Part shown: positions 10,252-20,809 of the stretch, piece by piece
How the letters are laid out: each line of letters opens with the position of its first letter
Position numbering within the stretch: position 1 is the first letter of the stretch
Source: Fusarium oxysporum f. sp. lycopersici 4287
Lineage: Eukaryota; Ascomycota; Sordariomycetes; Hypocreales; Nectriaceae
Length of the DNA stretch: 64,000 nt
Assembly: GCF_000149955.1 (NCBI RefSeq)
Contig: NC_030992.1
Location: 1,209,073-1,273,072 of the forward strand
Direction: 5' to 3'
Position numbers and translations under genes: made by a program
The notes under the pieces: model-generated
The model's input: the letters and a program-made list of their open reading frames with translations, nothing else
Told to the model about the DNA's origin: nothing
Database searches by the model: none

Positions 10252-10997
10252 TTATTTGCTAGCCAGCTCTTCAACCAGTGCCTGAACACGATCAAGAGTG
10301 CCCTGGGGGCTTCCGGCCTCGGCAACCAGAATCTTGCCCTCCTTGCCAATGACAAAAACACCGCGCGTCGTCCCCTTTGGAGCCTTCTTGAGACCGATGG
10401 CCTCGATGAGTGTCGCCTTCGGGTCGCATAGCAGTGTGTAAGGGAGCTTTTGCTTCTCCTTGAAGGTTGTGTTGGCTTTGGGGGAGTCGGCGCTGAGACC
10501 GTAGATGGCAAGGCCATCCTTGGTGAGAGGCTCATAAGAGTCGCGGAAGAAGCAGACTTGCTTGGTGCCTGCGGAAGAGTCAGATGGATATTCGGATGAG
10601 AAGGCTTTGTCAACTTACAGCCAGGAGTAGATGCCTTGGGGTAAGTGAAGAGGACGACACCAGACTTGCTCTCATCAACAAGCTTCTTCAATGTGGTCTT
10701 TTCACCATCATTGGTCTCTATCTCGCCTCCAAAACCATCAAGGTCCACAACATCGCCAACCTTGGGCTTGCCACCGGACTTCTTGGACTCCTCCGCCTTA
10801 GGTTCCTCAGCCTTGGGCTCTTCCTCAGTCTTCTCCTCCTCCTTAGCCTCCTCAGGCTCTTCCTTCTTCTCTGTGACCTTGGCAGCGGCCTCCTTCACCT
10901 TGGCAGCCGCTTTGGGAACCTTGGTAGTTGACTTCCTCTTCACAGGAGGAGGGGGAGGGGCAGTAGACGCCTTGCGCTTGCGAAGTTCCATAGGCAT
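10252..10997 (-). CDS. DOT5: PrxQ/BCP-type peroxiredoxin, Dot5-like (nuclear thiol peroxidase)
   Basis: Thiol peroxidase that reduces hydroperoxides. 231 aa in two exons (10997-10619, 10568-10252); the 50-base intron starts GTAAGT and splits the peroxidatic cysteine codon itself. The spliced active site reads STPGCTKQVCFFRD: peroxidatic Cys127 and, five residues on, Cys132 as the PrxQ-type resolving cysteine. LLCDPKATLIEAIG and GTTRGVFVIGKEGKIL are typical of the family. Unlike bacterial BCP it has about 80 extra N-terminal residues: a basic ELRKRK and PVKRKS start that looks like a nuclear localisation signal, then an Ala/Lys and Glu/Lys-rich segment with repeated KAEEPKAEE-like units. This matches yeast Dot5, a nuclear peroxiredoxin. 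The start could be the second ATG two codons on. Confidence 0.9.
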
Positions 10998-11576
10998 GGT
11001 GATATATGGATGAAGCGAGAGGATTTATGCAGTTTGCGATAATGCGATGCGATGCGCTGAATGCAACGAATGAAGAGCAATGCTGTATCCTGCAGAGCTC
11101 GCAGATGAATTTGTGATTAAAACCACGGCGCGAAGAGTACGAAACGCGTGAAGAAAAGGCGGATGAAGGAGACAAAAACAAAAGATGAGGTTGGGCGCTT
11201 GGGGGAAATGGGACTGCCCGTCCGTCGCAGTCGCATTCGAATGAGGTGCCTCACCCCGGTTTGGGAGGTCTCGTCTGGGGACCAATAGAGGCTGTTCCAG
11301 GTCCTCTCAAGCTTCCGGGAGCTTGGACCACAAGCTGCTCGGCAGCGGATGGCGCACGGGCCATGCCTTTTCGCTTAGATGATTGATAGTGGAGACTCTC
11401 TGTTCTGCGATTGCGGAGCTGAAAAAAGACGGTTGAAGAGATGCATCAATTGAAGTTATGCTTTTACTGCGCACCAATAGAATACCTGCCGAAATCATCC
11501 GTTTACTTCCAATAAGATGAGATGAGACGTTCACCATTTACCCTTAACTTTAAATTATAATGCCAAGACTTATAAT
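10998..11576. other. Divergent intergenic, peroxiredoxin (-) and microprotein (+)
   Basis: No supported gene. A minus-strand open frame at 11307-11537 was considered and set aside because it has no recognisable content and contains possible splice signals that would break it. Confidence 0.35.
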
Positions 11577-11953
11577 ATGAATCCCCGAGTAAGTCTGTTT
11601 TATGCAAATTGAAGAAGCTTTGTGCTAACTCAAAATCTACAGAATTTTATGGCCCCAGGGGCTGCCTTCACTATGGCATGTGTACTGCTCGTGTGAGTAA
11701 AAGAAAGTGGCGTGTTCTTCAGAAGTGAACATATCCCAACATTTTTTTTATAGAAATAGATCCAAAAGACTCCTGATATAATCAGTAATCTGATAATTTA
11801 CAGATACACCCGCTCATCCATTCACTCCGCTCGAGACCAAGCAGTACGTTCCACCACTTAGCTTCATCAACGTCAACTAACAGAACCCCTTGACAGAGAT
11901 CCTCGAAACTACCAGGGAATGGAGAACATGCACCAAGACGTGGCTCATCATGA
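11577..11953 (+). CDS. 52-aa single-pass membrane microprotein in four exons
   Basis: Assembled from splice signals rather than from a long frame. Exons 11577-11588, 11643-11692, 11804-11843 and 11897-11953 total 159 bases. Donors are GTAAGT, GTGAGT and GTACGT. Introns 1 and 3 have a perfect CTAAC branch site followed 13-15 bases later by the acceptor; in intron 3 this favours the AG before 11897 over the closer one before 11884. The product starts MNPRNFMAPGAAFTMACVLL, with one hydrophobic helix (about residues 6-21), then a basic YTRSSIHSARDQA and a polar C-terminus. That topology fits a small organelle or mitochondrial inner-membrane protein; this is inference. I have an impression of similar fungal microproteins with a TM helix followed by a YTRxSIxxA motif, unnamed. 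The last exon is the least certain part. Confidence 0.6.
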
Positions 11954-12500
11954 ATGTGGAGCAGAGTAACTTGTAGCATACATCGGCGTATAGGAAGCAA
12001 ATCGATTACCCCCTGTCACTAGACCTGAGCGTCAATCCTTCTGCAAAGCACATGAATTTGAACGTATAGTATTTTTATGATTTGTTGTCTAGTTTCTCAA
12101 ACATACATCATGAAACAAACTCCATTTGAATGCCTGCGCTGCACCGATTTCGCCGTGCCTCGACTCATCAGCCCTTAATGCAACTCGGAAAGTCAAGCTC
12201 TCTCTGCTCTTCAGGTAAGATAAGAAAGGGGTCGTGCAGCCATATGCGCCTGCTGTATACATTCCTCTGTGTATATGAAAAATGGAAATGATAGGAACCA
12301 AGTCGCCGTAACGTTCGCCACGTATGTCCCACTGTGAACCAGAAAATTGTCTAAGCCTCCAGCCGACTAAGGGTATCTCAGCCTTGCCCCATCTCCTAAT
12401 CCTATACCTTCTGTGAATCCATGTGTACATTCCTTCGCCAAGACCGTTCAACTCCTATGATTCTGACGTTTTGCCCAAACTCAGGGCCGTTGTTGAGTAT
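11954..12500. other. Convergent intergenic
   Basis: Holds the 3' regions of the microprotein (+) and the mitochondrial carrier (-). A 120-codon minus frame (12089-12451) lacks family features and is probably untranslated. Confidence 0.35.
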
Positions 12501-13796
12501 TTATGACTCCGCCGTAGGGTCTAGCAATAAATGGCGTGCCTCAGCCCTGGCATGGTATAATTGCCTCATGACATATTCGTAAGTCAGCATCGTGACCGTT
12601 GCCGCTGGAACAGCCCGCATCATATTAGTACCAAGACCAGCATAGAACGCTCGCCAACCTTCCTCAGCTAGAATGGTTCGAAAGGTATGGACGACGCCCT
12701 GATACTTAGGCTTCTCCACGGGGGCCCTACTCCTGGGGCCTGAACTCGTCACACCCATCCCTTGAACGAACTCTTCGCCGGCAAGTGGGCGCCGTTGGGT
12801 TTGAAGACGGGTTCGGATGACTTCGTGAGGGTATGTGGCAGTACTGGCGAGAATCTTGGATAGAATCGAGGCCCCCAATATTCCGAAAACATGAGATTTA
12901 TCATCTCCCTCATTCGATTCGCCCATTCCTTGACCGGTAAACTTGGTCTTCAAGTACTCGTAGGTCGGGAACTGCACAGCAACATGTGTTAAACCGAGGA
13001 GTGCTGGTGTTAAGCCTGAATAAAATGAAATGAGGCCTTCTGAAGTGTACATCTTGCGAGCTGCATCTAGCGTTGATCGGTAATGCCAGTCGTGCAGTGT
13101 CGGCCGTGCTGTTGGTGTGCCCACAGCTTTCGGGTAGTACGTAGAGTGGTGGTCTTGTGTATTGTGGCGGATATTGCTCTGTGACATGAGCCGAGTTTTG
13201 ATGACCCATATTGGGTTGGTGACGATTGTACTGCTGGCGCCTGCTACGATAGACGACCAAAAGTTGACTATGTGACTGTTGTCTGTTTGGTGAAAAAAAG
13301 GTCAATATGCCACCATGCCATTGGACCATGCGCACTTACCAGAATGCTGTGATATATACCCCTTGCTCTTGTTATAAACAGTAAACCATACAGCCCATGT
13401 TGGCAAATAACCCATTACAATAGGCCCCAGACCGCGGTAGAGGCCTCTAATGCCTTCCTCTCTCCATATGACCTTTGCTGAACCAACGAGACCGTTGTAT
13501 AACTTGGGGTGGCCGACATGTCGTCCCTTATTCAAGGCAGCGTAGCCGCCCTGCGCCTGGAGTTTGGTCTTGATGACGTCGAGAGGGCATGTCACGACAC
13601 CTGATGTGAAACCACCCACTGCGCCGGCGACAGCATTGAACTGGGTATCTGAGGCGTTGAGTGCCCATCGGTGTAAGGGGGTGACCGTCGTGGAGTGCAT
13701 TGGAGCGTCGGAGGATGCGTAACCGTAGGATGATGCAGCATAGTCTGAAGACGGCGACTGGGCAGCTTCGGGAGGGACCTGGTCAGTTGACGACAT
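12501..13796 (-). CDS. YIA6: Mitochondrial NAD+ carrier (Yia6/Ndt1-like)
   Basis: Six-helix mitochondrial carrier of 412 aa, exons 13796-13340 and 13282-12501 with a GTAAGT...CAG intron of 57 bases. Three carrier repeats are visible through their PxD/PxxxxK signatures: CPLDVIKTKLQAQGG in repeat 1, TNPIWVIKTRLM in repeat 2 (reconstituted across the intron) and TYPHEVIRTRLQTQ in repeat 3. GYLPTWAVWFTVYNKSKGY and SLLGLTHVAVQFPTYEYLK-like segments match yeast Yia6, the inner-membrane NAD+ importer, better than the pyrimidine-nucleotide carrier Rim2 or folate carriers. About 45 N-terminal residues are Ser/Ala-rich and precede the first repeat, and a Gly/Ser-rich loop is inserted in repeat 3. The first ATG of the open frame is used. 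A related nucleotide substrate cannot be excluded. Confidence 0.88.
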
Positions 13797-15546
13797 CCCA
13801 GTCGTCCTTTGTCAAGATTTGTCTGTCACTGGTCGTATTTTTGATAACTCGATGCGTGCGATATGGACCCGAGAATGAAATGTGACAGAGTTATTATCTG
13901 CCGTTATCACTCAATCGTGTAGACTATCCCGGGCGCTCGTCCTCAGATTCGTCTCGGCTCGATATATCTTTGTCTCCCGGTCCGGCGCAGACGTCAAGTT
14001 GATGTATTTCGGGAGCCGGGATCAACCCTACGACAAGTCCTACGGGCCGTAGATTGTTCGCAACCTAGTATTCCGCTATCACAGTGGTCCTTCAATGTCC
14101 CAATCCGATTCCGCCCCCAAAAAATCAAAAAGTTCCGCCTGTCGAGAGGAACTGACGTCTGCTGCTATTGGAACCTCGCAGCCGGTACGAAGGTACTGCG
14201 GGGGAACGCTCCCACGCGCCGTGACCGACCGCTTCCCGCTCAGCGAATGGCGCCGGCCATTGACTTATAAACGCGAAAAAAGCGATAGCCTGGGGACCGG
14301 AGAAACCGGTGAGAGTTGGAGGCTGACGCTGAGAGTGAGGGCAGAAAAACGACGAAAAAAGAGGTTGGGACGATAGAGAGAAGAGCTGTATGAAGTTGGA
14401 ATAAGTGAGAGGAAGTAGAGGGAAGGAGAATCAAGTTTCCCCGATGGCGAAACGGAGCGGATGGAGAAAGCAGCGCGGGCGACGGCGGAGGGAACGACAG
14501 GGCCTGCACTGCACGGGGCGGGCGGTTGATCAACTGGAGGACGCCTAGATGCACTATAACCCACTATAACTGCACCACAGCAGCACCTGCAGGGTTTGAT
14601 TCTGTGTTTTTTTGGTTGATATGGAGTGCGCTGAATGCTTGTTCAACAAAATCCCGAACTATTATTCCAGGGCAGAAAACGCTATCATATTGGTTATCTT
14701 GCAGAATTTCTCTTCTAATCCGGACTTGTCATCTTTTTTTTTGCACCGCTGCAAGCCGGTATTAGCGGAGACAATAGATAACTCAACAGTCGAAATGAAA
14801 ATGACGCAGTGTGAACTAGCAGACACTAGAGAAAAATAGATAGTTTTTATCTGTAAAAGAGAGATACATAAATGGGAAGGGTAATATGATTGCATATGGC
14901 ACGAGAGCACGAGCGTTGGCAGCTGCAAGTTGCGTGCAAGGCCCGGTATCTCTCGAGGACAAGCTCCGATACCGATCTTGAACCCTTGCTCGATGTGGGA
15001 TGACGACGTTGGGCGGTTGTATTCCGAGGCTTGAGGTGCAGGATGATTTATCCGAGGCATGAGATGAGTGTGACTACATATTCTATACGTGATATCAAGT
15101 GTTATTAGTCTAACATGAAAGACACTCACAGTCACAAAACTCATGCTTCGTTTACACATGTTCATTCGAATTGACCGTTTCGTCCCGAACCGGTTTCCCA
15201 CGGGACAGGGACATCTCAGGAGACCCCCACATCGTCATTCTCCATGCCATGTGCAACACCCGCCACAGCCTGCGCCACATACTACAATCTAATCTCAAAC
15301 GCCACATATCTCCTTAGTCATCGATTTTTTGGGGTCCTTCTGCCCGATCGAAACCTTGTAAGCCAGCCAGAGAACGACAAAGGAATGGTCATCAAGACCA
15401 CGTGACGTCCCGAGCTCTCCCAGGAAGTTTTGCAATTGCTCGCTCAGCCCATCCCCAATTCGCGCCATTTCCGACGAAACGACGACGACGACAACCACGA
15501 ATTCCAACCCCCAGCCTCGGAACGTGTCAATCGATCCTCCTCCAAA
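13797..15546. other. 1.75-kb divergent intergenic, carrier (-) and QCR7 (+)
   Basis: No supported coding region. A 179-codon minus-strand frame (14662-15201) has uneven composition and no family resemblance. The 14240-14520 portion is purine-rich on the plus strand (GA-rich). An E-box/CRE composite near QCR7 is listed separately. Confidence 0.4.
15399..15408 (+). promoter_or_regulatory. CACGTG overlapping TGACGT upstream of QCR7
   Basis: CACGTGACGT, a Cbf1-type E-box merged with an ATF/CRE half-palindrome, 139 bases before the QCR7 start. Cbf1 sites are known in promoters of yeast complex III genes, so this is a sensible candidate, but a match of this length alone is weak evidence. Confidence 0.35.
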
Positions 15547-16148
15547 ATGAAGTACTCGCTCGCCCCCTTCATCCTCCGTAGGCCGTGGCTCGCCCGCCTC
15601 TTCAAGCCCGCCGCTACCTGGTACGTCAACGCCGCCGGCTACCGCCAGCTGGGCCTCAAGTATGCGATCTCCCTCCCTCTGCGAACGCCAATTGGACCTC
15701 GAAATGTTGGAATTGGCGATACTTGGGGAAATTTCTGGCTGACCGGAGTCCTCAATTGGTTGATATAGATACGATGATCTCCTCGAGGAGGAGAACGAAG
15801 TTGCCCAGCAGGCCCTTAAGCGTCTCTCCAACGTTGAGTCTTATGAGCGCATCTACCGCATCCGACGTGCTGTTCAGTGCAGTTACCAGCACAAGCTCCT
15901 CCCCAAGGACCAGTGGATCACCACCGCCATGGTATGAAGGACACCCTGCGATCGAATCTCTCTGCCGGCCCCTCCTCGGCAAACAAGAGTTGACGATCCC
16001 GAGATATCACGAATGGATAGAATATCATCGACTAACTCATCACGCTCTACAGGACAAGCCTTACCTCCAGCCCCTGATGGAGGAGGTCGCCTCCGAGAAG
16101 GCCGAGAAGAACGAGCTCGACTCCATTGCCGTCGTCCGAAAGCACTAA
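15547..16148 (+). CDS. QCR7: Cytochrome bc1 complex subunit 7 (QCR7)
   Basis: Small matrix-side subunit of mitochondrial complex III, 123 aa, close to the usual length. Exons 15547-15659, 15769-15931 and 16053-16148; introns start GTATGC and GTATGA, and the second has an ACTAAC branch site. The spliced protein runs through [19 protein letters not shown], then [14 protein letters not shown], and HKLLPKDQW followed by [12 protein letters not shown], all diagnostic of the UQCRB/QCR7 family. The N-terminal basic stretch [14 protein letters not shown] is short and retained in the mature family members. No oddities. Confidence 0.95.
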
Positions 16149-16846
16149 ATCATTGTTGGGTCTCGGGTTGGGAGATCAGAAGGCGGAGGTTAAATAGTAG
16201 CAGGACGGTGATTGAGAGGGAATTGGCGCCTCCTAGACGAATGGTGGCCACACCTCAACGGACTAGACAGTTCCCGTGTATCCTATGTATAGACGTCGTC
16301 TGACTTGACTCATTTTGCACATATCGTCATGACTCCCAAACCTTTGTACGCATGTGAATATTTTATAAAACTGTCTCATGCACAATTTTGTAATTTACAA
16401 TGTACCCGCTGGGAATTACCTCGCGAGAAGTTCATCTCCAGGCAGCTCTTATGTCGCTGTCCAAGGAACTCTAACAGAAGATGCTGATATACCGCTTCAT
16501 CCAGAGGTCCCAAGCTTCTTACTCGGATCCCATGTACGCTAGCTGATCAGCCTTTCACAGGCATCATCTCACCAGCGCCTCCTCTTTCCCAGTCCAATCC
16601 GTAGGTATCCCTTCCTCGACGCCATACGCCGAGCATCAAGCTGGATACTGAATATCTCCGACATGCAGCTTTTCCCTAGTTTTTCACCCCCCAACATGCG
16701 ACTCCGTCTGAAAATGCTGCTTTTCCCATCCAAATATGGCCGTTAAGCTCGTGTTAAGTCGTAACATAACGCCCTCCATGATCAATGCTCAACATGGCGG
16801 CATAGTGAGTGTGATAGATAGTGAATAGGTAAAGGTGATTAAATCC
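16149..16846. other. Convergent intergenic, QCR7 (+) and Ubp3 (-)
   Basis: 3' regions of two genes. No RNA gene or coding region seen. Confidence 0.35.
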
Positions 16847-19800
16847 TTACACTCGCTGGTAGAAGAGCAGGTAGGCAACCTTGTTGTCCTTGATGTTGTC
16901 CTTGACCTGCTTGGCCTTGGTACTGCCGTTACTAGTACCGTTGGCAACGCTGCTCCATTTCTTCGCTCCTCCGGCAGGGCTTGTGACCTTGCTCCAGCCG
17001 TCATCATCTCCAGCATCCTCGTCGAGAACCGCTCCGAATCGGTTTCCAGTAGAACCAGATGATTGACCGTCCTTGCGGTTGTCTTTGATCTCTTCCTCCT
17101 CGCCGCCCTCGGCAACATCTTCACTTCGGACCCTGCGAATGACGGTGTCGTCGATGCGAATCCACTCGCGTCCTTCTTGACGCCGAACATCAACAGTATA
17201 ATGCCCACCGCTGGCGTTCTTTCCATGGTGGTATACTACGCTGATCAACCTGTACTTGGGCATGCCGTCGTCACCGTACGTCTGGCGTTTCTGCCGCGAC
17301 AAGGCTTCACGAGGAATCTCAAGCTCCAAGGGGTAGCCGATCTTCTTCCAAATTTTGACAGTCCCATTGCCTTCTGCATCAAATTGGAAGCGCTTGAGAT
17401 GCAGTATGAGGACGGGAGGTAGTGTGTCAATGAAAACTTGCTTGGTGGCCGTGACATCCTTGCCACGAGGTGAGTTGAAGTCTCCCTGAAGACGCTCGGG
17501 ACGAGTAAGGCCTCGTAGAGCGTCTACAACATTGCGCACATCAGGAGATCCAATATCCAGCTGAAGGGGCTGATAAGGCTCAGTGGTGATAGAGTCCTTC
17601 AAGCCTGGTACACGGAACTCTGACCTTAATGAACCACCGAAAATCCTCGAGATGGGGCTGAAAGAGTTAGGTCCGGAGGATCGAGAGACGGCGGCTTTTT
17701 GCTTCCTGCCAACTTCAAGCCAGTCTTCACCAGCACCTGACCCAGAACTGGCCCTGCGTTCTTGACCAGGTAGTGTGGAGTTCTTGAGGACTGCAGTACA
17801 CTCGTCATCAAGAGACTGCAACAGGAAGCCGAGGAATTCCTCAGCGTCTTGCTGATGACCTCGCTGTAACCAGTCAGCAAAAGTTCGTGAATATTGCAAG
17901 TGGTCAGGAACAACTTACCCTCATACTGGCGAATCTTGGAAGCTGTCTGATAGCTTCGTAAACGAATTCAGGTGTGAAGGGATCACCATAGCGCTCCAAT
18001 TCCTCATTCTTGAGGGTGGTTCGCAGAGACTCAATGCCAGCAGCGGACTTGATGGTCTTGAATTCATGCATAAACATAATCCTTGAAGAGTTTGTCAGTG
18101 TTTTGAGTCATAGAACTTAGCATGGATGCACAACTTACATGGCATCGATAAGAGGAGTATCACTCTTGAAGCTGTGAACAGCACGCTTGCTGATCTGGCT
18201 TAGGAAATCATAGAAGGGAAGACAAAACATCAAAACTTGCAATACCTGGCATTGATTAGCTTAGTAGTGGGACCAAAGAGGGCATTCAGACATACAGAGT
18301 TCATATAACACATGTTCCCGGTGTTGATCAGGCCGCGAGGCTCGAGGAAAGAAACCTGGTCGGCAAGACCAACGTGGAACGAGTGAATAGCCTCCGCAAC
18401 AGAGCTTGCGTTGGCTTTAGAAAAGCTGGAGGCAGAGCCGTTGGTGGCTCCAACAACACCATCAGTACTATGGCCGTTGACCGGAGTACTAGGAGAGGCA
18501 GTACCATTAACCGCATTCGATTTTACAGGAGCAGCAGCAGCAGCAGCAGGCTTCCTCAAAAGGTCCGCCCAGTTTGCGGGGGCAGCCTTAACTGCTGGGG
18601 CAGGTTCGGGGGCGGGCTCAGGCTCAGCAGGCTTCTCAGGGGCTCCCTTCTCGAGGGCTTCAGATTTCGTCGATCCCTCAGGAGTAGTCTCAGGGGCTAT
18701 ATCGCCGTTTGCCGGCTTTTCAGCACGCACAGGCTTAGCCTCCTTAGGACTGGCCTTAGGGAGAGAAGGAATAGCTGGGGCAGGGACGGCGGAGGAGCGA
18801 GCGGCAGCGCGGTTCGTCGCGGTCGAGGTAGCGCTGGTGGCAGTGTTGGTGCGTGATCGTTGCTGGACAGGAGAAACGGGAGAATCGGCAGCCTTTATTT
18901 CGGCAGTCTCAGAGGGAGCAGCCGAGGACGCGGGGGTGAGAACTGCACCCGAATGCTGGGTGACATTAGCTTCAGGAGCACTGGCATGCTCTGTGGCCGC
19001 TTGTTGCTGCTCAACTGGTAAAGATAAAGCTTCACTGTCAGCATTGAGTTGCCTCCTCCGTCTCCTCGACTTTGTGGCCCTGGCAGGGAACTTAAAATCG
19101 GGGTGAGATGACCATGGTAGCTGATAGGGTTAGTTTGAGTAAGATTCGCTATCGGTCGAACAACTTACAGGTGCACGGAAGGGTTCCTTGGGAGCGGGAG
19201 GAGGCGAAGGCACTTGAGTAGGTTCCGCAGGCTCGACAGGCGCAGCAGGACCGGGAGGAACTAGCTCAGTCTCCTGGGGGACCGGGGGAGTCGGGGGAGG
19301 AATCATCTGCGACGAGTGGGTGGAGGTGGGAGTCTGGGGCGGGATTGGAGCCGCAGCCGGAGGTTGGTAGGGATTCGACAAAGCAGGTGACTGTTGCTGA
19401 GCTGGTCGAGGAGTATAGCTCGGAGGAACGCTCACGCCAGACATGGGAATGTACTGAGGCATAGCAGGTGGTGATCGTGCGAAGTTCTGGTAAGGCACAT
19501 ATCCAGGAGAATGCATTCCAGCATTTTGATACTGTGCGGTTTGGTATTGACCATTCTGATATTGCCCATTCTGATACTGTCCAGCCTGATACTGTCCGCC
19601 TTGATACTGCACGTTCGGATACTGTGCGTTCTGGTAGTGTTGACCCTGGTAGTGTGGCTGATACCCATAGTACTGCTGGTTGTAGGCCATGTAGTTGTTA
19701 GGATACATGACGTTCATGTGCTGGTGATGTTGCTGGTACGGAACATAGGGAGGAGGCTGCCTCCGACGAGGCGCTCCAGGACCGCCGACCATATCGGCGC

Positions 19801-19852
19801 CGTGAGCTCCTCCCTGTATATTCTGCCCAGCCGGCAGATGGCGGTTACTCAT
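16847..19852 (-). CDS. UBP3: Ubiquitin carboxyl-terminal hydrolase, Ubp3/USP10-like
   Basis: Cysteine-protease deubiquitinase of the USP class, 931 aa. Five exons on the minus strand: 19852-19169, 19120-18296, 18245-18139, 18082-17920 and 17863-16847. The catalytic Cys box is GLINTGNMCYMNSVLQVL with nucleophile Cys499, formed across an intron. GHQQDAEEFLGFLLQSLDD follows at 595, and the His box KNASGGHYTVDV places the catalytic His near 814. The domain is at the C-terminal half; the first 430 residues are disordered: a Tyr/Gln/Asn-rich repeat (QYQNGQYQNGQYQ), Pro-rich stretches, then a poly-Ala/Pro-rich zone before ANWADLLRK. The ANWADLL motif and this layout fit Ubp3/USP10, which with Bre5 acts on COPII components, ribophagy and stress granules in yeast. 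A Gly/Ser-rich insertion sits near the C-terminus, after the catalytic His. Confidence 0.92.
19521..19655 (-). repeat. 15-base minisatellite coding the Q-Y-Q repeat of Ubp3
   Basis: Imperfect head-to-tail units of 15 bases (on the plus strand of the type TTCTGATACTGTCCA) encode consecutive GQYQx/NAQYQx pentapeptides. Period is a multiple of three, so copy-number change keeps the frame. Confidence 0.75.
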
Positions 19853-20809
19853 CGTGCCGGCTTGGGGATTGAGTGAGGACGGGAGTCGCCCAGTTGATGC
19901 GACACCCGTGTAGACAGCGTGTGAGCCTCCTCTCGCGGACGGTGCAGGATTCGTATGCGGCGGGCTTCAGTTTGACGAAGCTTCTCGGATCGATACGGCC
20001 AGGGCGTTCGCGACGCGACACGAGCTGTGGGCGGCCAAACGTTGACCGCAAAAAAGTAAGTTGTCGGGTGGATTTGTCAAGTCGGCACGGGTGAACAAAG
20101 GCGGCAGACTCAAGCCAATAAAGCCGCACAAACAAAGGATGGAAAACGAAACGCAACAAAGAAATCCGAAATAAAATTGAATGACTTGTTTCAATGAGCG
20201 CAGTCGAAGCCGAAGAGTAGACGCACTGAGAGAGAGGATTTGCCGAGTTGCGTCGGACAAAACGGGGGACGCTTGACGTTGCGTTGCGATGGTAGGTGAG
20301 GTAAGGTAGCGGTAGCGTAAAACGGAGGTCAGTCCGTCCAGTGTGGAATAAAATTATCCAAAGGCGCGGGCTTCTGCAGCGGCTGGTATGGCTATGGCTA
20401 TGACCTATGAGCACTGACGAACTCGAGCCGCAACGCACGCACGACAGCAGCACTGCACGAGCCAGTAACTGAAAGCACAAGGTTCATTGATTGGGGGCAA
20501 ATGTTGCTGTCTGAGGCAGAAAACCGACTCCAAACGAGGGGAATCGGATCCACTCATTCAAGGCCAAGCCCCGGCATCGCTCTCCAATATCAACATCCTG
20601 GCTAAGATCGCTGGATTGAAACTACAACACAACACAAGCCATGATGATAACGGATAAGCGGCAAGATATTCAATTATGATCCAGTTTACTTCTTGTACCT
20701 GTACCAATGCTTCATATCCCATCCTGTAACCTTGATACCTGAACTCCCACAAAGACAAAAGATATACGCTTAATATCCTTACAATGCAATGATGCCCATT
20801 CTTCCAAAT
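19853..20809. other. Intergenic: Ubp3 promoter and Sae2 3' region
   Basis: 957 bases between two minus-strand genes. The 211-codon frame over 19845-20480 overlaps the Ubp3 start, is Arg/Ser/Leu-rich and looks like chance. Confidence 0.35.

Noticed and set aside
11307..11537. 76-codon minus-strand frame upstream of the peroxiredoxin
   Set aside because: No recognisable content and internal splice-like signals do not yield a better protein.
14662..15201. 179-codon minus-strand open frame
   Set aside because: Skewed composition, no motif, located in a divergent promoter region.
19845..20480. 211-codon minus-strand frame overlapping the Ubp3 start
   Set aside because: Arg/Ser/Leu-rich shadow-like composition and overlaps the well-supported Ubp3 first exon.
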